Assembly (NCBI GenBank): GCA_958295775.1
Contig: CATQHC010000009.1
Span: forward strand, 902,630-966,629
From: Chloroflexota bacterium
GTDB taxonomy: Bacteria; Chloroflexota; UBA11872; VXOZ01
Reading direction: 5' to 3'
Length of the DNA stretch: 64,000 nt
The stretch's first letter is position 1, and the number at the start of each line of letters is the position of its first letter. A model generated the notes under the pieces. That model was not told the DNA's origin, did no database searches, and was given only the letters and a program-made list of their open reading frames with translations. The translations under genes and the position numbers were made by a program. This document shows, one piece after another, positions 28,094-37,368 of the stretch.

Positions 28094-29056
28094 ATGAAAA
28101 ATCAGGAAGTGGACGTTGGGAAGCTCAGACATCCGGTGGAGCGGTGGCTGTTGGGTCTATGCATAGCGGCGTCCGTGATGCTGTTTGCTATCTTCTTGCT
28201 GTTGGCGTTTGCCAGGGGTGAAGTAATTTCACTGTACACGGGTGAAGTCGTGGCAACCTACCGCCAAGCCAACCCGGTGGCGGCAAATCTGTCGGACGAA
28301 GCGATCAAGGAACTCCTGCCGGCGGAAGATAGGGAGACGCTCGAATTCCTCGATACCTATCTGTCTCCCGTAATCATCCTGCTGGCGCCGGTGGGCCTCG
28401 TGCTGCTGGTGGTGTGGACCTTCGGCAGGGAATACGGCAAGCTGCGCGCAAATGCCGTCCGCATCACGGCGCGGCAGTTTCCGGAGGTATACGCCCTGTG
28501 GGAAGACCTGACGCGACGGGTAGGGATTGAGGAGGTTCCCGACCTCTACACCATCAATGGCGATGGCTCCCTGAACGCCTTTGCGGGGTGCGTGCCGGGA
28601 TCGCGGAATTTCAGCGCCATTTACTCGGATCTGCTGGAGACTTGCCTACGGAACGAGGACTGGGACAGCCTGAAGTTCATCCTGGGCCACGAGGCCGGTC
28701 ATATCCGGCTGGGGCACGTCTCGTGGTGGTACATCATGTTCACGTTCATTTACCAAGTGGTGTTTCCCATCAGCTACCTCATCGGGCTGCCGCTGGGCCG
28801 GGCGAAAGAGTATGGCTGCGACAAAGTGGGCCACGCCGTCGCGCAAGACCTCGACTGCAAAGGCCTCCTTATGCTCACCGCGGGCAAGCATCTCTATGAC
28901 GGCCTGGACCTGGCGGAGCACATCGCAGAAACGGTTGATCAAGGCAGCCACTGGGCGCGAATGGTCAACTTCACGTCAACCCATCCGGTCCTCGCCTGGC
29001 GCATCAACGCAATCCGCAAAGGCCACAACGGGGGCGTGATCTTCCGTAAGGCATAA
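28094..29056 (+). CDS. M48-family membrane metallopeptidase
   Basis: HtpX/Ste24-like zinc protease. Two N-terminal membrane segments (about 19-40 and 93-113) precede the catalytic HEAGH (in FILGHEAGHIRLGH) with the third ligand in the AKEYGCDKVG block (ExxxD). Another hydrophobic pair lies just after the active site (YIMFTFIYQVVFPISYLIG). 320 aa from ATG 28094, which follows GGGAGAG; the frame is open to 28052 but the extra 14 residues are unlike the family. Probable role in membrane protein quality control. Confidence 0.88.
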   Translation: MKNQEVDVGKLRHPVERWLLGLCIAASVMLFAIFLLLAFARGEVISLYTGEVVATYRQANPVAANLSDEAIKELLPAEDRETLEFLDTYLSPVIILLAPVGLVLLVVWTFGREYGKLRANAVRITARQFPEVYALWEDLTRRVGIEEVPDLYTINGDGSLNAFAGCVPGSRNFSAIYSDLLETCLRNEDWDSLKFILGHEAGHIRLGHVSWWYIMFTFIYQVVFPISYLIGLPLGRAKEYGCDKVGHAVAQDLDCKGLLMLTAGKHLYDGLDLAEHIAETVDQGSHWARMVNFTSTHPVLAWRINAIRKGHNGGVIFRKA

Positions 29057-29333
29057 AAGAGGAGCCGCCGAGCAAGCTGCATTCTGCACTGTCGATTCAG
29101 CCATTTGCATCAGCAGCGCGATCAACATGCACCAAAAACACTGTCGATGTGCATACGACTGCCAACTTCCGCAGCACGCAGGACGCCTTCCATGTCTCCC
29201 TAGACCTAAACGTCCGCATTAATGGCCTGCCGCACCACCAGAAGCGGTGGGCGGAGTCGTTCAAAAGGGGGTGCTATAGTAGACGGCTTTTCGAGGTGCT
29301 TGACCTCGCCATGGTATCGAATTTGCACCAAGT

Positions 29334-30026
29334 TCAGGCTAGTGCCCTATGTAATGCCTGTAAGTACTCGCAGCACACCTGGTCGAAATCTTCTAGGTAT
29401 GGCAAACAGTGGTCATGGTGCGCAGTCTTTATTCCAGGAACTTCAAGGTCCTGCGACACTACACGCGAACCTGAGGCGTCTGTACCGCGGAACTGACCGC
29501 ATCCAAAGGTCAGTCTTTCGAGGTCTGGGGGGCCCTCGTCATTCCATGACAATGCCATTGGCTGCCAAGACATTGCAGCAAAAGCATCAATGGGACTAGC
29601 CTTCTCGGATGGCATATGAGCGATGGCAATGTCCCTAATTGTGTGAATCTTGCAAACAAATGGAGTCTCATGGGGTGGCTTTTGATGCTTTAGTCTAATG
29701 CCTGAAAGATTATTCGCTCTGTTCAATTGGCTATAGAAATTCTTATAGGCATTGTCAGCAGAAACGAAGAAAAAAGCGTAGGAAAACAGGCTTTTCAACA
29801 AGAAAGGCTGTAACTCCATAAATCCCGATGAAAAGGTACCCCAATCAACTTGCTCCCCATCCCAGCTATCAAGTTTTACTTGATACGGTTCAACAGCTCG
29901 TAGCCAATCCTCTAACGCCTCCTCCAGGAATCGATGCAGCAAAGGGATGTTATTGAATAGGTTCGGGTAAGGCAGAATCTCACCGCAAACAGTCATTGAC
30001 GACAGCTTTGAGAGTCCCGATGCCAT
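29334..30026 (-). CDS. Hypothetical protein beside restriction-modification genes
   Basis: 230 aa, soluble, with no recognised motif, signal or membrane span. It has aromatic-rich stretches such as LFSYAFFFVSADNAYKNFY. ATG 30026 has a clear GAGGAG-like site 9 nt upstream. It is AT-richer than neighbouring core genes and divergent from the methyltransferase, so it is probably part of the same transferred island. It could be a restriction accessory or defence gene, but nothing in the sequence proves it. Confidence 0.6.
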   Translation of the reverse strand: MASGLSKLSSMTVCGEILPYPNLFNNIPLLHRFLEEALEDWLRAVEPYQVKLDSWDGEQVDWGTFSSGFMELQPFLLKSLFSYAFFFVSADNAYKNFYSQLNRANNLSGIRLKHQKPPHETPFVCKIHTIRDIAIAHMPSEKASPIDAFAAMSWQPMALSWNDEGPPDLERLTFGCGQFRGTDASGSRVVSQDLEVPGIKTAHHDHCLPYLEDFDQVCCEYLQALHRALA

Positions 30027-30355
30027 GAATTCGCACTCCTCAAAAGAATCGGCTGGGCAAATCTCTACACAATACCTACAATAGCATCAGTTGATATGTT
30101 CGAATACAGTTGTCGGTTCGCACTTGACCAGCGCTTGCCCACCTTTCTATATTGAAGACGCAACACATGCTCGGACAAGTAGACACTCTTGCCTAGAACA
30201 AAGACATCGGCTGATATATTGAATTGCCAAGGTCGCATTTACTGTCCATCATCCATTGCTGGCATTACCCTAGGAGTGCGCAACCTTCGTGGCTACCACC
30301 AATCTCAAAACTGGTTTGAATTTTCTTAAGCTGCAAGGATTCTCGGCAAATAGAC
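30027..30355. other. Divergent AT-rich intergenic region
   Basis: No coding frame recognised. Separates the hypothetical gene from the methyltransferase; expected to hold two divergent promoters. Confidence 0.4.
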
Positions 30356-31693
30356 TTGAAACCTAACACTTGCTTAGTTCCATTACGAGCAGCATTGAAA
30401 GCTGACTTGAACTTCCACGGTACCAACGGAAGCTATGGCCCTCATGCTTGGCATCCTTTTCCAGCGAAGTTCCCTCCGCAACTGCCTAGATTCTTGATCG
30501 AGCGACTTTCGGCTCCGGGTGATGTAGTTCTCGATCCCATGCTCGGCTCGGGCACCACGCTTGTAGAAGCCGTGCGACTAGGAAGGCGAGCTATCGGTTG
30601 CGACATAGACCCACTCGCTCGGATGATTGCCGGGGCAAAGCTGACACCCATCGACCCGTCAGCAGCCTTGGAAGAGGGACTAACTGTCCTGAGCGCGGCG
30701 CAGAGGGACTGTTGGCAAGACGGCCATAGACTGCGACAGGACTTTCAGTTGCGCTTTGACGGGAAGACCGCGGACTTCATCGACTACTGGTTTCTGCCGC
30801 AACACCAGATTGAGTTGTTCTCGCTTCTGCAACGCATCGAAGCGCTGCCCCAAGGCAGTATACGAGAGTTTCTCAACGTGGTGTTCTCATCGACTATCAT
30901 TGCCAAGTCCGGTGGCGTTTCGCTGGCGCGCGATCTGGCGCACACGCGTCCGCACAGGGACATGAAGAAGGCGCCGGCCTCGGCGTTCGTCGAGTTTTCC
31001 AAGCGGCTGGAACGCATTGTAGCCGCTATCGGCAAAAGCATGCCTCACGAGATCGAAGCGAATTCTTCTCCTGGTGCAAATGGCGCAATGGATTTGAGCG
31101 AGGGGCACTGTCAAGCGGAGATTCTCGCGGCCAGCGCGGCCGAAACCGGCCTGCCGCCGGAAAGCATAGACTTGATCATTACGTCTCCGCCCTACGCCAA
31201 CAACGCGATTGACTACATGCGTGCTCATAAATTCTCGTTGGTTTGGTTCGGTTGGAAAATCGATGAACTCAGCAGGATCCGGGCTCAATACCTGGGACAC
31301 GATGCGATGTCCAGCAGAGAGTACAAGAACCTGCCTGACCAATGCCAAGAAACGATAGCAACCCTCGCAGAACGGGATGCGAGAAAGGCGCAGACTCTGC
31401 GCCGCTATTTTGGTGAGATGGTTACCGTGATCGCCGAGATGAAACGGGTACTGAAGCGGGGCGGAGCGGCAGTGATCGTCGTCGCCACCTCAAATCTTAG
31501 AGGCATCGATGTACAAACGCACAAAGGATTGGCGTCCATAGGTGAAAGCGCCGGCTTTGATCTGGCGGGTATCGGCGTGCGCCGCCTCGACCGCGACAAG
31601 CGCATGATGCCGGCGCGTTGGGGCACTCAACAAAGCTCGCAGATCGAAGCCCGTATGCATGACGAATATGTCATTGGCCTGGTGAAGCCGTGA
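30356..31693 (+). CDS. DNA methyltransferase (TSPPY type), restriction-modification partner
   Basis: Amino-methyltransferase of the DNA N4-cytosine/N6-adenine class. An N-terminal HAWHPFPAKFPPQLP block, SAM-binding VLDPMLGSGTTLVEA (about residues 58-72), and the catalytic motif TSPPYANN (about 279-286) are in the order of the beta-type class. TSPPY is most often seen in N4-cytosine enzymes. 445 aa. The start is TTG at 30356 and uncertain, since no ATG is in frame near the conserved N-terminus. Its TGA overlaps the ATG of the NgoMIV-like endonuclease, so together they form a type II system. Confidence 0.88.
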   Translation: MKPNTCLVPLRAALKADLNFHGTNGSYGPHAWHPFPAKFPPQLPRFLIERLSAPGDVVLDPMLGSGTTLVEAVRLGRRAIGCDIDPLARMIAGAKLTPIDPSAALEEGLTVLSAAQRDCWQDGHRLRQDFQLRFDGKTADFIDYWFLPQHQIELFSLLQRIEALPQGSIREFLNVVFSSTIIAKSGGVSLARDLAHTRPHRDMKKAPASAFVEFSKRLERIVAAIGKSMPHEIEANSSPGANGAMDLSEGHCQAEILAASAAETGLPPESIDLIITSPPYANNAIDYMRAHKFSLVWFGWKIDELSRIRAQYLGHDAMSSREYKNLPDQCQETIATLAERDARKAQTLRRYFGEMVTVIAEMKRVLKRGGAAVIVVATSNLRGIDVQTHKGLASIGESAGFDLAGIGVRRLDRDKRMMPARWGTQQSSQIEARMHDEYVIGLVKP

Positions 31694-32529
31694 TGCCGGG
31701 CAGGATTGAAGACCTTCGGCAAGACTACCATCGTCGCATTTGTCGTGACGTATTGCGACTGAAAGCGGATGGCACCCCAAACAATGCCGATAGCAGCAGC
31801 AAGGCAAGCGTCAGGCTTGGCAAGGGCATCGTCAAGAACATAGGCATGCAGATAGGAAAGAAGAAGCTGGCGGGGCAGACAGCGGGACATCAGTTCGAGG
31901 CGGCGACAAAAGACTTCTTGCGTGACACGTTCGGTTTACTCTCTCACTTGCGTCCCGGCGAATGGGATTTCTCATTGGGAGGAAACATACGAGACTACGA
32001 GCAATACTTGCATCTGTCTGAATTGCGACAGGTAGTCGAAGCGAATGAGGAACTTCGGATAATTTTCGGCGACTACATTGTTACACCTGACATTGTCGTT
32101 TGCAGAAAGCCGGTCGCAGATTCAGAGGTCAACAGGAAGGAATTCTTGGTGAACGATGAAGGAACGGCAAGCCATACTCCTCTACGGCAAGCGAATTCCC
32201 AGGCAGATATTTTGCACGCCAGTGTGTCCTGCAAATGGACGATTCGCAGCGACCGCTCGCAGAATGCACGCACCGAGGGCTTGAACCTAGTTCGCAACCG
32301 GAAAGGCAAGACGCCTCACATAGTCGTCGTTGTGGGAGAACCGCTCCCCAGTCGCATCGCGTCGCTGGCCTATGGGACAGGCGATATCGACTGCGTTTAC
32401 CACTTTGCCCTAAGAGAATTGACGGCTGCCGCCTCCGACAATGATTCCGACGCGGACCTATTGAGGACACTCGTTAACGGTCGGAGGCTGCGTGATATCA
32501 GTGACTTGCCGTTCGATTTGGCGACTTAA
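31693..32529 (+). CDS. NgoMIV-like type II restriction endonuclease
   Basis: 278 aa. Matches the PD-(D/E)xK arrangement of NgoMIV: glutamate in GHQFE (about residue 69), aspartate in TPDIVV (about 133), lysine in SCKWT (about 181), and the DNA-reading segment RSDR immediately after, with the same K-x3-R-x-D-R spacing known from NgoMIV, where the Arg and Asp contact CC:GG. NgoMIV cuts G^CCGGC as a tetramer; the same or a CCGG-core site is inferred here. The length is close to that of NgoMIV. It overlaps the methyltransferase stop by 1 nt. Confidence 0.85.
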   Translation: MPGRIEDLRQDYHRRICRDVLRLKADGTPNNADSSSKASVRLGKGIVKNIGMQIGKKKLAGQTAGHQFEAATKDFLRDTFGLLSHLRPGEWDFSLGGNIRDYEQYLHLSELRQVVEANEELRIIFGDYIVTPDIVVCRKPVADSEVNRKEFLVNDEGTASHTPLRQANSQADILHASVSCKWTIRSDRSQNARTEGLNLVRNRKGKTPHIVVVVGEPLPSRIASLAYGTGDIDCVYHFALRELTAAASDNDSDADLLRTLVNGRRLRDISDLPFDLAT

Positions 32530-32630
32530 TTGGTCTCTGATCAGCATGTATAGCTATGGCGTCTTGACGGTAAAGCGGCCCAGGTTAGGCACGTCCCGTA
32601 AAGATCAAATGTCCCTCGCCAGCGATGTCT

Positions 32631-33392
32631 TTACCTCGCTGTTAGGCCGCCGTCTATTACTAGCTCCGTGCCGGTAATAAACTCCGCGGCGTCGGAGGCG
32701 AGGTAGAGGGCGGCTTTGGCGACCTCGTCGGGTTGGCCGAGGCGGCCCATGGGTTGGCGCAGGCGGAGGTTTTCCATAGCGGCGGCCGGATCGTCCTCGA
32801 TTGCCAGGAGGCGTTGGACCCAGGGCGTTTCCACGGTGCCGGGGCAGACGCAGTTCACGCGGATGTTCTCAGCCACGTACTCGATGGCGACCTGTTTTGT
32901 GAGGGCAATCACCGCGCCTTTGGACGCGCTGTAAACGGCGCGCTTGGGCAGGCCGACCTGCCCCGCCACCGAGGCCGTATTCACGATGATGCCGCCGCCC
33001 TGCGCCAGCATGTAGGGCACGGCGTACTTGCAGCCCAGCCAGACGCCGCGCACGTTCACGGCCATCACCCGGTCCCACTCCTCGGGGGTGACCTCCAGCA
33101 CGCTGCCCACGTGGCCGATGCCGGCGTTGTTGCAGAGGACGTCGATACTGCCAAAGGCTTCAACCGTCTCAGCCATCAGGTGTTCCACGGCGGTGGGATC
33201 GGTCACGTCGGCGATGAACGTCCGCATGGGCCGGCCGATCGCTTCCACAGCCGCCGCCGTAGTGGCTAAGCCGTCCGCGTCCACGTCCGCGCCCATGATG
33301 CGCGCGCCCTCCCGCGCGAAAAGGGTCGCCATTTCGTAGCCAATACCGGACCCGGCGCCGGTGATGACCGCTACTTTATCTGCCAACTCCAT
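32631..33392 (-). CDS. SDR-family short-chain dehydrogenase
   Basis: Rossmann-fold NAD(P)-dependent oxidoreductase. TGAGSGIG cofactor motif (about 11-18), NNAG (about 87), catalytic S...YxxxK as ASVAGQVGLPKRAVYSASKG, and PGTVETPW. 253 aa, classical length. ATG 33392 is preceded by AAGGA. It has no operon partner; the restriction genes on one side and an IS relic on the other are both probable insertions. Substrate unknown. Confidence 0.9.
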   Translation of the reverse strand: MELADKVAVITGAGSGIGYEMATLFAREGARIMGADVDADGLATTAAAVEAIGRPMRTFIADVTDPTAVEHLMAETVEAFGSIDVLCNNAGIGHVGSVLEVTPEEWDRVMAVNVRGVWLGCKYAVPYMLAQGGGIIVNTASVAGQVGLPKRAVYSASKGAVIALTKQVAIEYVAENIRVNCVCPGTVETPWVQRLLAIEDDPAAAMENLRLRQPMGRLGQPDEVAKAALYLASDAAEFITGTELVIDGGLTAR

Positions 33393-33479
33393 AGTCTACG
33401 GAATCCTTCTCTTTTGTTAGCGAGATTTGTGATGACAATTATACTGTATGCCGGACTGCCAACTTGCTAGTATTGTGTT

Positions 33480-34170
33480 TCACCCTCACCCTATTCCCTC
33501 TCCCTCAATGAGACCCTTGCATAACTCTCGTCTGGCTGTCGGCGTGGCTGCTGAGTGGGGTATGACAGTTCTTGGTCTCTGCCAGCGGCCTAGGGTCCCC
33601 GCTAGGGCAGTCTTATTCAGGGACTGTGCTGTCTTGGCGACCTCGTCCCTGCTGCGTTTACTCTAGCTTTACGCTCTATTCTGCCTATGCCGTCAGTGCC
33701 ACCATCTTCCTCAGGTTGTAGGCCATCAACTTCAACCACATCTCTGCAACGTTCCGTGCCAGTCCGCAGTAGCCTACCCCCAGTAGCCATAGCTCCGTTT
33801 CAACGTCCCAAACACTTTCTCCACCAGCGCCCGCACCGACCCGATCTCCGCATTGCGCTCCTGCTGCCACGCCGGTAACCCGCGCTAGTTCTTGTGCGAG
33901 CGGTGCAGGATACAATCTTCAATCCCCTGTGACTGCGTCTTTGACGAGGTCAGCAGCCAGGCACGCCGCTGCTTGGACTCGTACGCCCGGTTGCCATACA
34001 CGGCTAGTTCATCACCACACACTAGCCGGTCTGCGACCTCGACGGTCGGCCCATGTCCCCCTGCATCACGCCCTCCTCACTGCGCGCCGTTGTCTTACCC
34101 TATACTCCTCCCTACACTAGGAGATACGCAAAGGTCTCCATCGAGGGAGAGTGGGCTAGGGTGAGGGTGA
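33480..34170 (-). mobile_element. Deleted IS5-type element relic
   Basis: Bounded by about 50-bp imperfect inverted ends (33480-33529 and 34121-34170; CACCCTCACCCTA...CTCTCCCTC..TG.AGACC). On the minus strand it carries the transposase upstream region and first codons (ATGGGCCGACCGTCG), then jumps straight to the C-terminal third. Nucleotide similarity with the fuller copy at 43.1 kb resumes at the GCAGACCG block and runs through the transposase end to AAGACAGCACAGT. About 600 bp of the middle are missing, so it cannot encode a transposase. No clear target duplication was seen. Confidence 0.75.
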
Positions 34171-34192
34171 TTCCGGTCAGATCTGCTTCGCT

Positions 34193-35044
34193 CTACCGGC
34201 TGGATTGAGGTGCGAGTTCCTGCGCCGCGCCTGCTTCTGCTAGATGTTCGCGGCAGAAAGCGGCGGCCTTGTGGATGCGGTCCCGCACCTTTTCGTCGGA
34301 GCGGCCGGCGTGGAGCGCGTAAGGATGGAGTTCTACCACTACGATGCCTGCGTAGTCGCTGCGGCCAAGTTCGCCGAGAAAGTTTCCGAGCGGCAGCGTA
34401 CCCTCGCCGGGAAAGAGGTGCTCCCGGCCGTTGTATTCGTCCGAGAGGTGGATGTGCTGCACCGTGGCACGCAATTGTTGCCACGCATCCAGAATGTTGA
34501 TCTTCGAGACGCCAAAATGCGTGGTATCCATCGTCAGGGCTGCAAAAGGGCGCATGGCATCCGGGTGCCAGAAGTCGTGAAAGTCTCGCTGCAAAATGCC
34601 CAAGCGTTTGATCACCTTCCGCGGCAAGTTCTCGACAGTCAGCAGCACCGGCGTCTGTGCCTGCAAGTTGGCAAGGTTTTGCTCCAGCCAGTGCGTGAGG
34701 TCCGGCGTGCCCCGCGAAATTGGATGAATGACAACGGTGCGCGCGCCAACCTCTTCCGCGAGCGCAATCGTTGCCCTGAGTGTGCTGGGATAGTCCGCGC
34801 CCATCTCGGATATCGTTTGAAAGGGCGCGTGAATGCTGTGCACGGGAATGCCGCACTGCACGGCTACTCCCTTGATGTACTCCGTTTGGCGTGTGTCCCA
34901 GCGGCTGTCAATGATGATCTCCACACCGTCGAAGGCCGAGCCCTGCATCAGTTCGAACGTCCGTGCCAAACCATACGTGTAGAGCGAGCCGGTGGAGAGC
35001 GTTACCAGCGGAGCTTTTTTCGTGGAGTTGCTGTCATCAGACAT
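34193..35044 (-). CDS. Sugar phosphate isomerase/epimerase (AP-endonuclease-2-like TIM barrel)
   Basis: 283 aa TIM-barrel protein with xylose-isomerase-like metal ligands suggested by FDGVEIIIDSR, VHSIHAPF, VLLTVENLPR, TMDTTHFG and HIHLSDEY. The family covers sugar epimerases/isomerases, dehydratases and endonuclease IV-like folds. ATG 35044 has GAGG 9 nt upstream; an in-frame ATG at 35059 has none. Alone on its strand, between the IS relic and a nucleotidyltransferase. Substrate cannot be told. Confidence 0.82.
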   Translation of the reverse strand: MSDDSNSTKKAPLVTLSTGSLYTYGLARTFELMQGSAFDGVEIIIDSRWDTRQTEYIKGVAVQCGIPVHSIHAPFQTISEMGADYPSTLRATIALAEEVGARTVVIHPISRGTPDLTHWLEQNLANLQAQTPVLLTVENLPRKVIKRLGILQRDFHDFWHPDAMRPFAALTMDTTHFGVSKINILDAWQQLRATVQHIHLSDEYNGREHLFPGEGTLPLGNFLGELGRSDYAGIVVVELHPYALHAGRSDEKVRDRIHKAAAFCREHLAEAGAAQELAPQSSR

Positions 35045-35564
35045 ATGTGCGCGCCTCATTTGGGATGATTGCTTGTGATTATTGTCGGTTCGCCTGGCCA
35101 GACCGCTTCGCTGCTCTGGGACTGACTGATCCGCGGTCGTAGCTATCGCGAATCGTGCGGCCCGCAGCAGAGACCTTAGTCGGGTTCTATGCCAATACCC
35201 TCATTATACCGACGCAGCCGCTGTGATGGATTCGGAGACGCGGCATTGCAGCCTGCCGCGCCCATGTCGGCACGCGCCCTCTTGCCGCTCGTCTCGTATC
35301 TCGCTATCCTGCCTACTGTTGTCGGCTCCCAGTCTTTGCAGCGCACGTGCAGCAAACAGCCATGTTACAGGGAGGACGTGCGCCCCAATTGGATACTCCG
35401 AGCGTGGTGTAAGTTAGATGGCAGGAGAGTAGGACGATGGGGACACTCGCTCTCAGCGCCGATAGGAAACGGCATATGCCACAACGCCTATGGATTGTGT
35501 CAGGATGCAGGGTTCGTCGAGACTCCGCGCAATATCTGTGCCTGTCCCGTGAAAGAGCGGAGCG
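35045..35564. other. 520-bp gene-free stretch
   Basis: Divergent intergenic region with no convincing frame, repeat or RNA gene. GAGCGGAGCG lies just before the next start. Confidence 0.4.
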
Positions 35565-36542
35565 ATGAATAGCAGCATCTATGACCTGCCGCGGCTGCGC
35601 GCCTGGCACGCGCACATCGCCGCGCTTGCCGGCATGTCGACGCCCGAGGCGCGCGTAATTGTGGCTCCGCAAACAGAATCCCACGGTGACACGGCGGTAA
35701 TTGCCGGGTCGTTCAATCCTGCCACCAACGCGCATCTCAGCCTATGCCACGGTGCGTTTCTACAGGCGCACATTGACGTTGTGTGGTTGCTGCTTGCAAT
35801 TCACACTGTCGACAAAGAGGAGATCACCGGCGCGAGTTTGGAAGACCGGCTCTGCATGCTCGAAATGCTGGCAGCAGCGCAGCCCAACGTCGGCATAGTG
35901 CTTTGTAATCGCGGCCTCTACGTGGAGCAGGCCGCAGCGCTGCGCAGCTCTCTGGTGCCGTCCGGACGCGAGCTTGTGTTCGCCGTAGGGTACGATAAGA
36001 TTCAGCAGATTCTCGACCCCCGCTACTATACGGATCGGGCAGCCAGCCTCGATCAGCTTTTCGCGCTGAGCCGCTTTCTTGTTGCGGATCGTGGGGCTCA
36101 CGGCGCGGAAGACTTGGCTTCATTACTGGACCAAGAGGGCAATCGCACGTACCAGCGGCGGATCATGGCGCTGACCACCTTGCCCGCGAACCACGATCCG
36201 GCGCTGTCCTCAACCGGCGTACGCGCGGCAAATGCCCAGGGCGCCGGTCGTGCCGTGGGTGCGCAGTCGGTGCCCGGACCCGTGCAATCCTTTATCGAGA
36301 CTACCGGCGTGTATGCAGCCCCGGTGACCCTGCCCAGCGGAGAGACCATCGACCGCTACGAGATGCGATTGAAGATTCTCAAGGCACTCTTTGCGGAACC
36401 GGAAAGCGAATTCTCGCCGGGTGAGTTCCGGGCGTCCGTCTTGCTCGCAACCAGTGAAACGGACTCCGGACGGGCGTTGCGACGCCTCCTGGCACAAGAC
36501 TCCGTATCGCTGCGCGCAATTCGCCGTTGTATAGGGTTGTGA
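35565..36542 (+). CDS. NadD-like nucleotidyltransferase family protein
   Basis: 325 aa. The HIGH-type motif appears as AGSFNPATNAHLSL (GxFxPxxxxH), as in nicotinate-nucleotide and other cytidylyltransferase-like enzymes. A later SSTGVRAA block resembles the ISSTxxR signature. It is longer than NadD (about 200 aa): an N-terminal extension of about 45 residues and a C-terminal region of about 90 have no assigned function. Nucleotide transfer is inferred; the true substrate is open, and it may not be the NAD pathway enzyme. Confidence 0.72.
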   Translation: MNSSIYDLPRLRAWHAHIAALAGMSTPEARVIVAPQTESHGDTAVIAGSFNPATNAHLSLCHGAFLQAHIDVVWLLLAIHTVDKEEITGASLEDRLCMLEMLAAAQPNVGIVLCNRGLYVEQAAALRSSLVPSGRELVFAVGYDKIQQILDPRYYTDRAASLDQLFALSRFLVADRGAHGAEDLASLLDQEGNRTYQRRIMALTTLPANHDPALSSTGVRAANAQGAGRAVGAQSVPGPVQSFIETTGVYAAPVTLPSGETIDRYEMRLKILKALFAEPESEFSPGEFRASVLLATSETDSGRALRRLLAQDSVSLRAIRRCIGL

Positions 36543-36733
36543 GCGGCTGCCGGTATAGGTCGAATTGAGCGGGGCGCCGCCATGCAGCCAGTTCCCACGC
36601 TTGCTTCCCAGCCGCTAAGATATTTCCCGTGTGGCAGGGCCGGGCAAGCCCTGAGAATCAATACACCCCGCGACCTCATGGCCGGGGGCGCAATCCCTCT
36701 CAGTTCTCCTCAATGATTGCGGCGCTGCGCCGC

Positions 36734-37264
36734 TCACTCCTTCTTCGGTTTATCCAGGTCGTCAATGTCCAGAGAGTTGATGAATTCGCGAAAGACGCCA
36801 AGCCGTTCCTCAAGCTCGGGATCGGGCGTGCGCTCCTCGTCAGATTCCCCTTCGCCGTCCTCCTTGACCGGTGTAACGCCGGCCGCATCCATGACGCTCT
36901 CCGCGACGAGAATTGGCGCGTCAACTCTCACCGCCAACGCAATGGCGTCGCTGGGTCGCGCGTCTATCTCCACGTGTCTGCCGTTGTGGTCGAGCACGAT
37001 GCGCGCGTAGTAGGTGCGGTCCGCCAGATCGTTGATGAGAATACTGACCACGCTAGCGCCCAGGGCATCGATCACGTTGCTTAAGAGATCATGTGTCAGC
37101 GGGCGGGAAAACGATCGATTGTGAAGCTTGATGGCAATTGAATCGGCCTCGGCAATGCCGATGACGATGACGAGATAGCGCTGTTGTTCCTTCTCACGCA
37201 GCACGACTACCTGCGTGGGATGCGCCGGGTTTCTCTTTACGCTTTCAATTACCATCTCGACCAT
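36734..37264 (-). CDS. Bifunctional nuclease family protein (DUF151)
   Basis: 176 aa. Contains the BFN/DUF151 core from about residue 15 to 125 (LREKEQQRYLVIVIGIAEA, RPLTHDLL, DARPSDAIALAVR), a fold linked to nuclease activity in some members, followed by an acidic tail. It starts 104 bp downstream of the aspartokinase gene on the same strand, so they may be co-transcribed. GGTGG is upstream of ATG 37264. Function in this organism is unknown. Confidence 0.88.
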   Translation of the reverse strand: MVEMVIESVKRNPAHPTQVVVLREKEQQRYLVIVIGIAEADSIAIKLHNRSFSRPLTHDLLSNVIDALGASVVSILINDLADRTYYARIVLDHNGRHVEIDARPSDAIALAVRVDAPILVAESVMDAAGVTPVKEDGEGESDEERTPDPELEERLGVFREFINSLDIDDLDKPKKE

Positions 37265-37368
37265 AAAAATGCCACCTACGGAGCGCCTCTACGCTGTACG
37301 CAACAGTTGCTCGCAGAAGCCACACATTGCTTGGATGGGCAAATACACGCGCCCCTCACACCTAAAGT

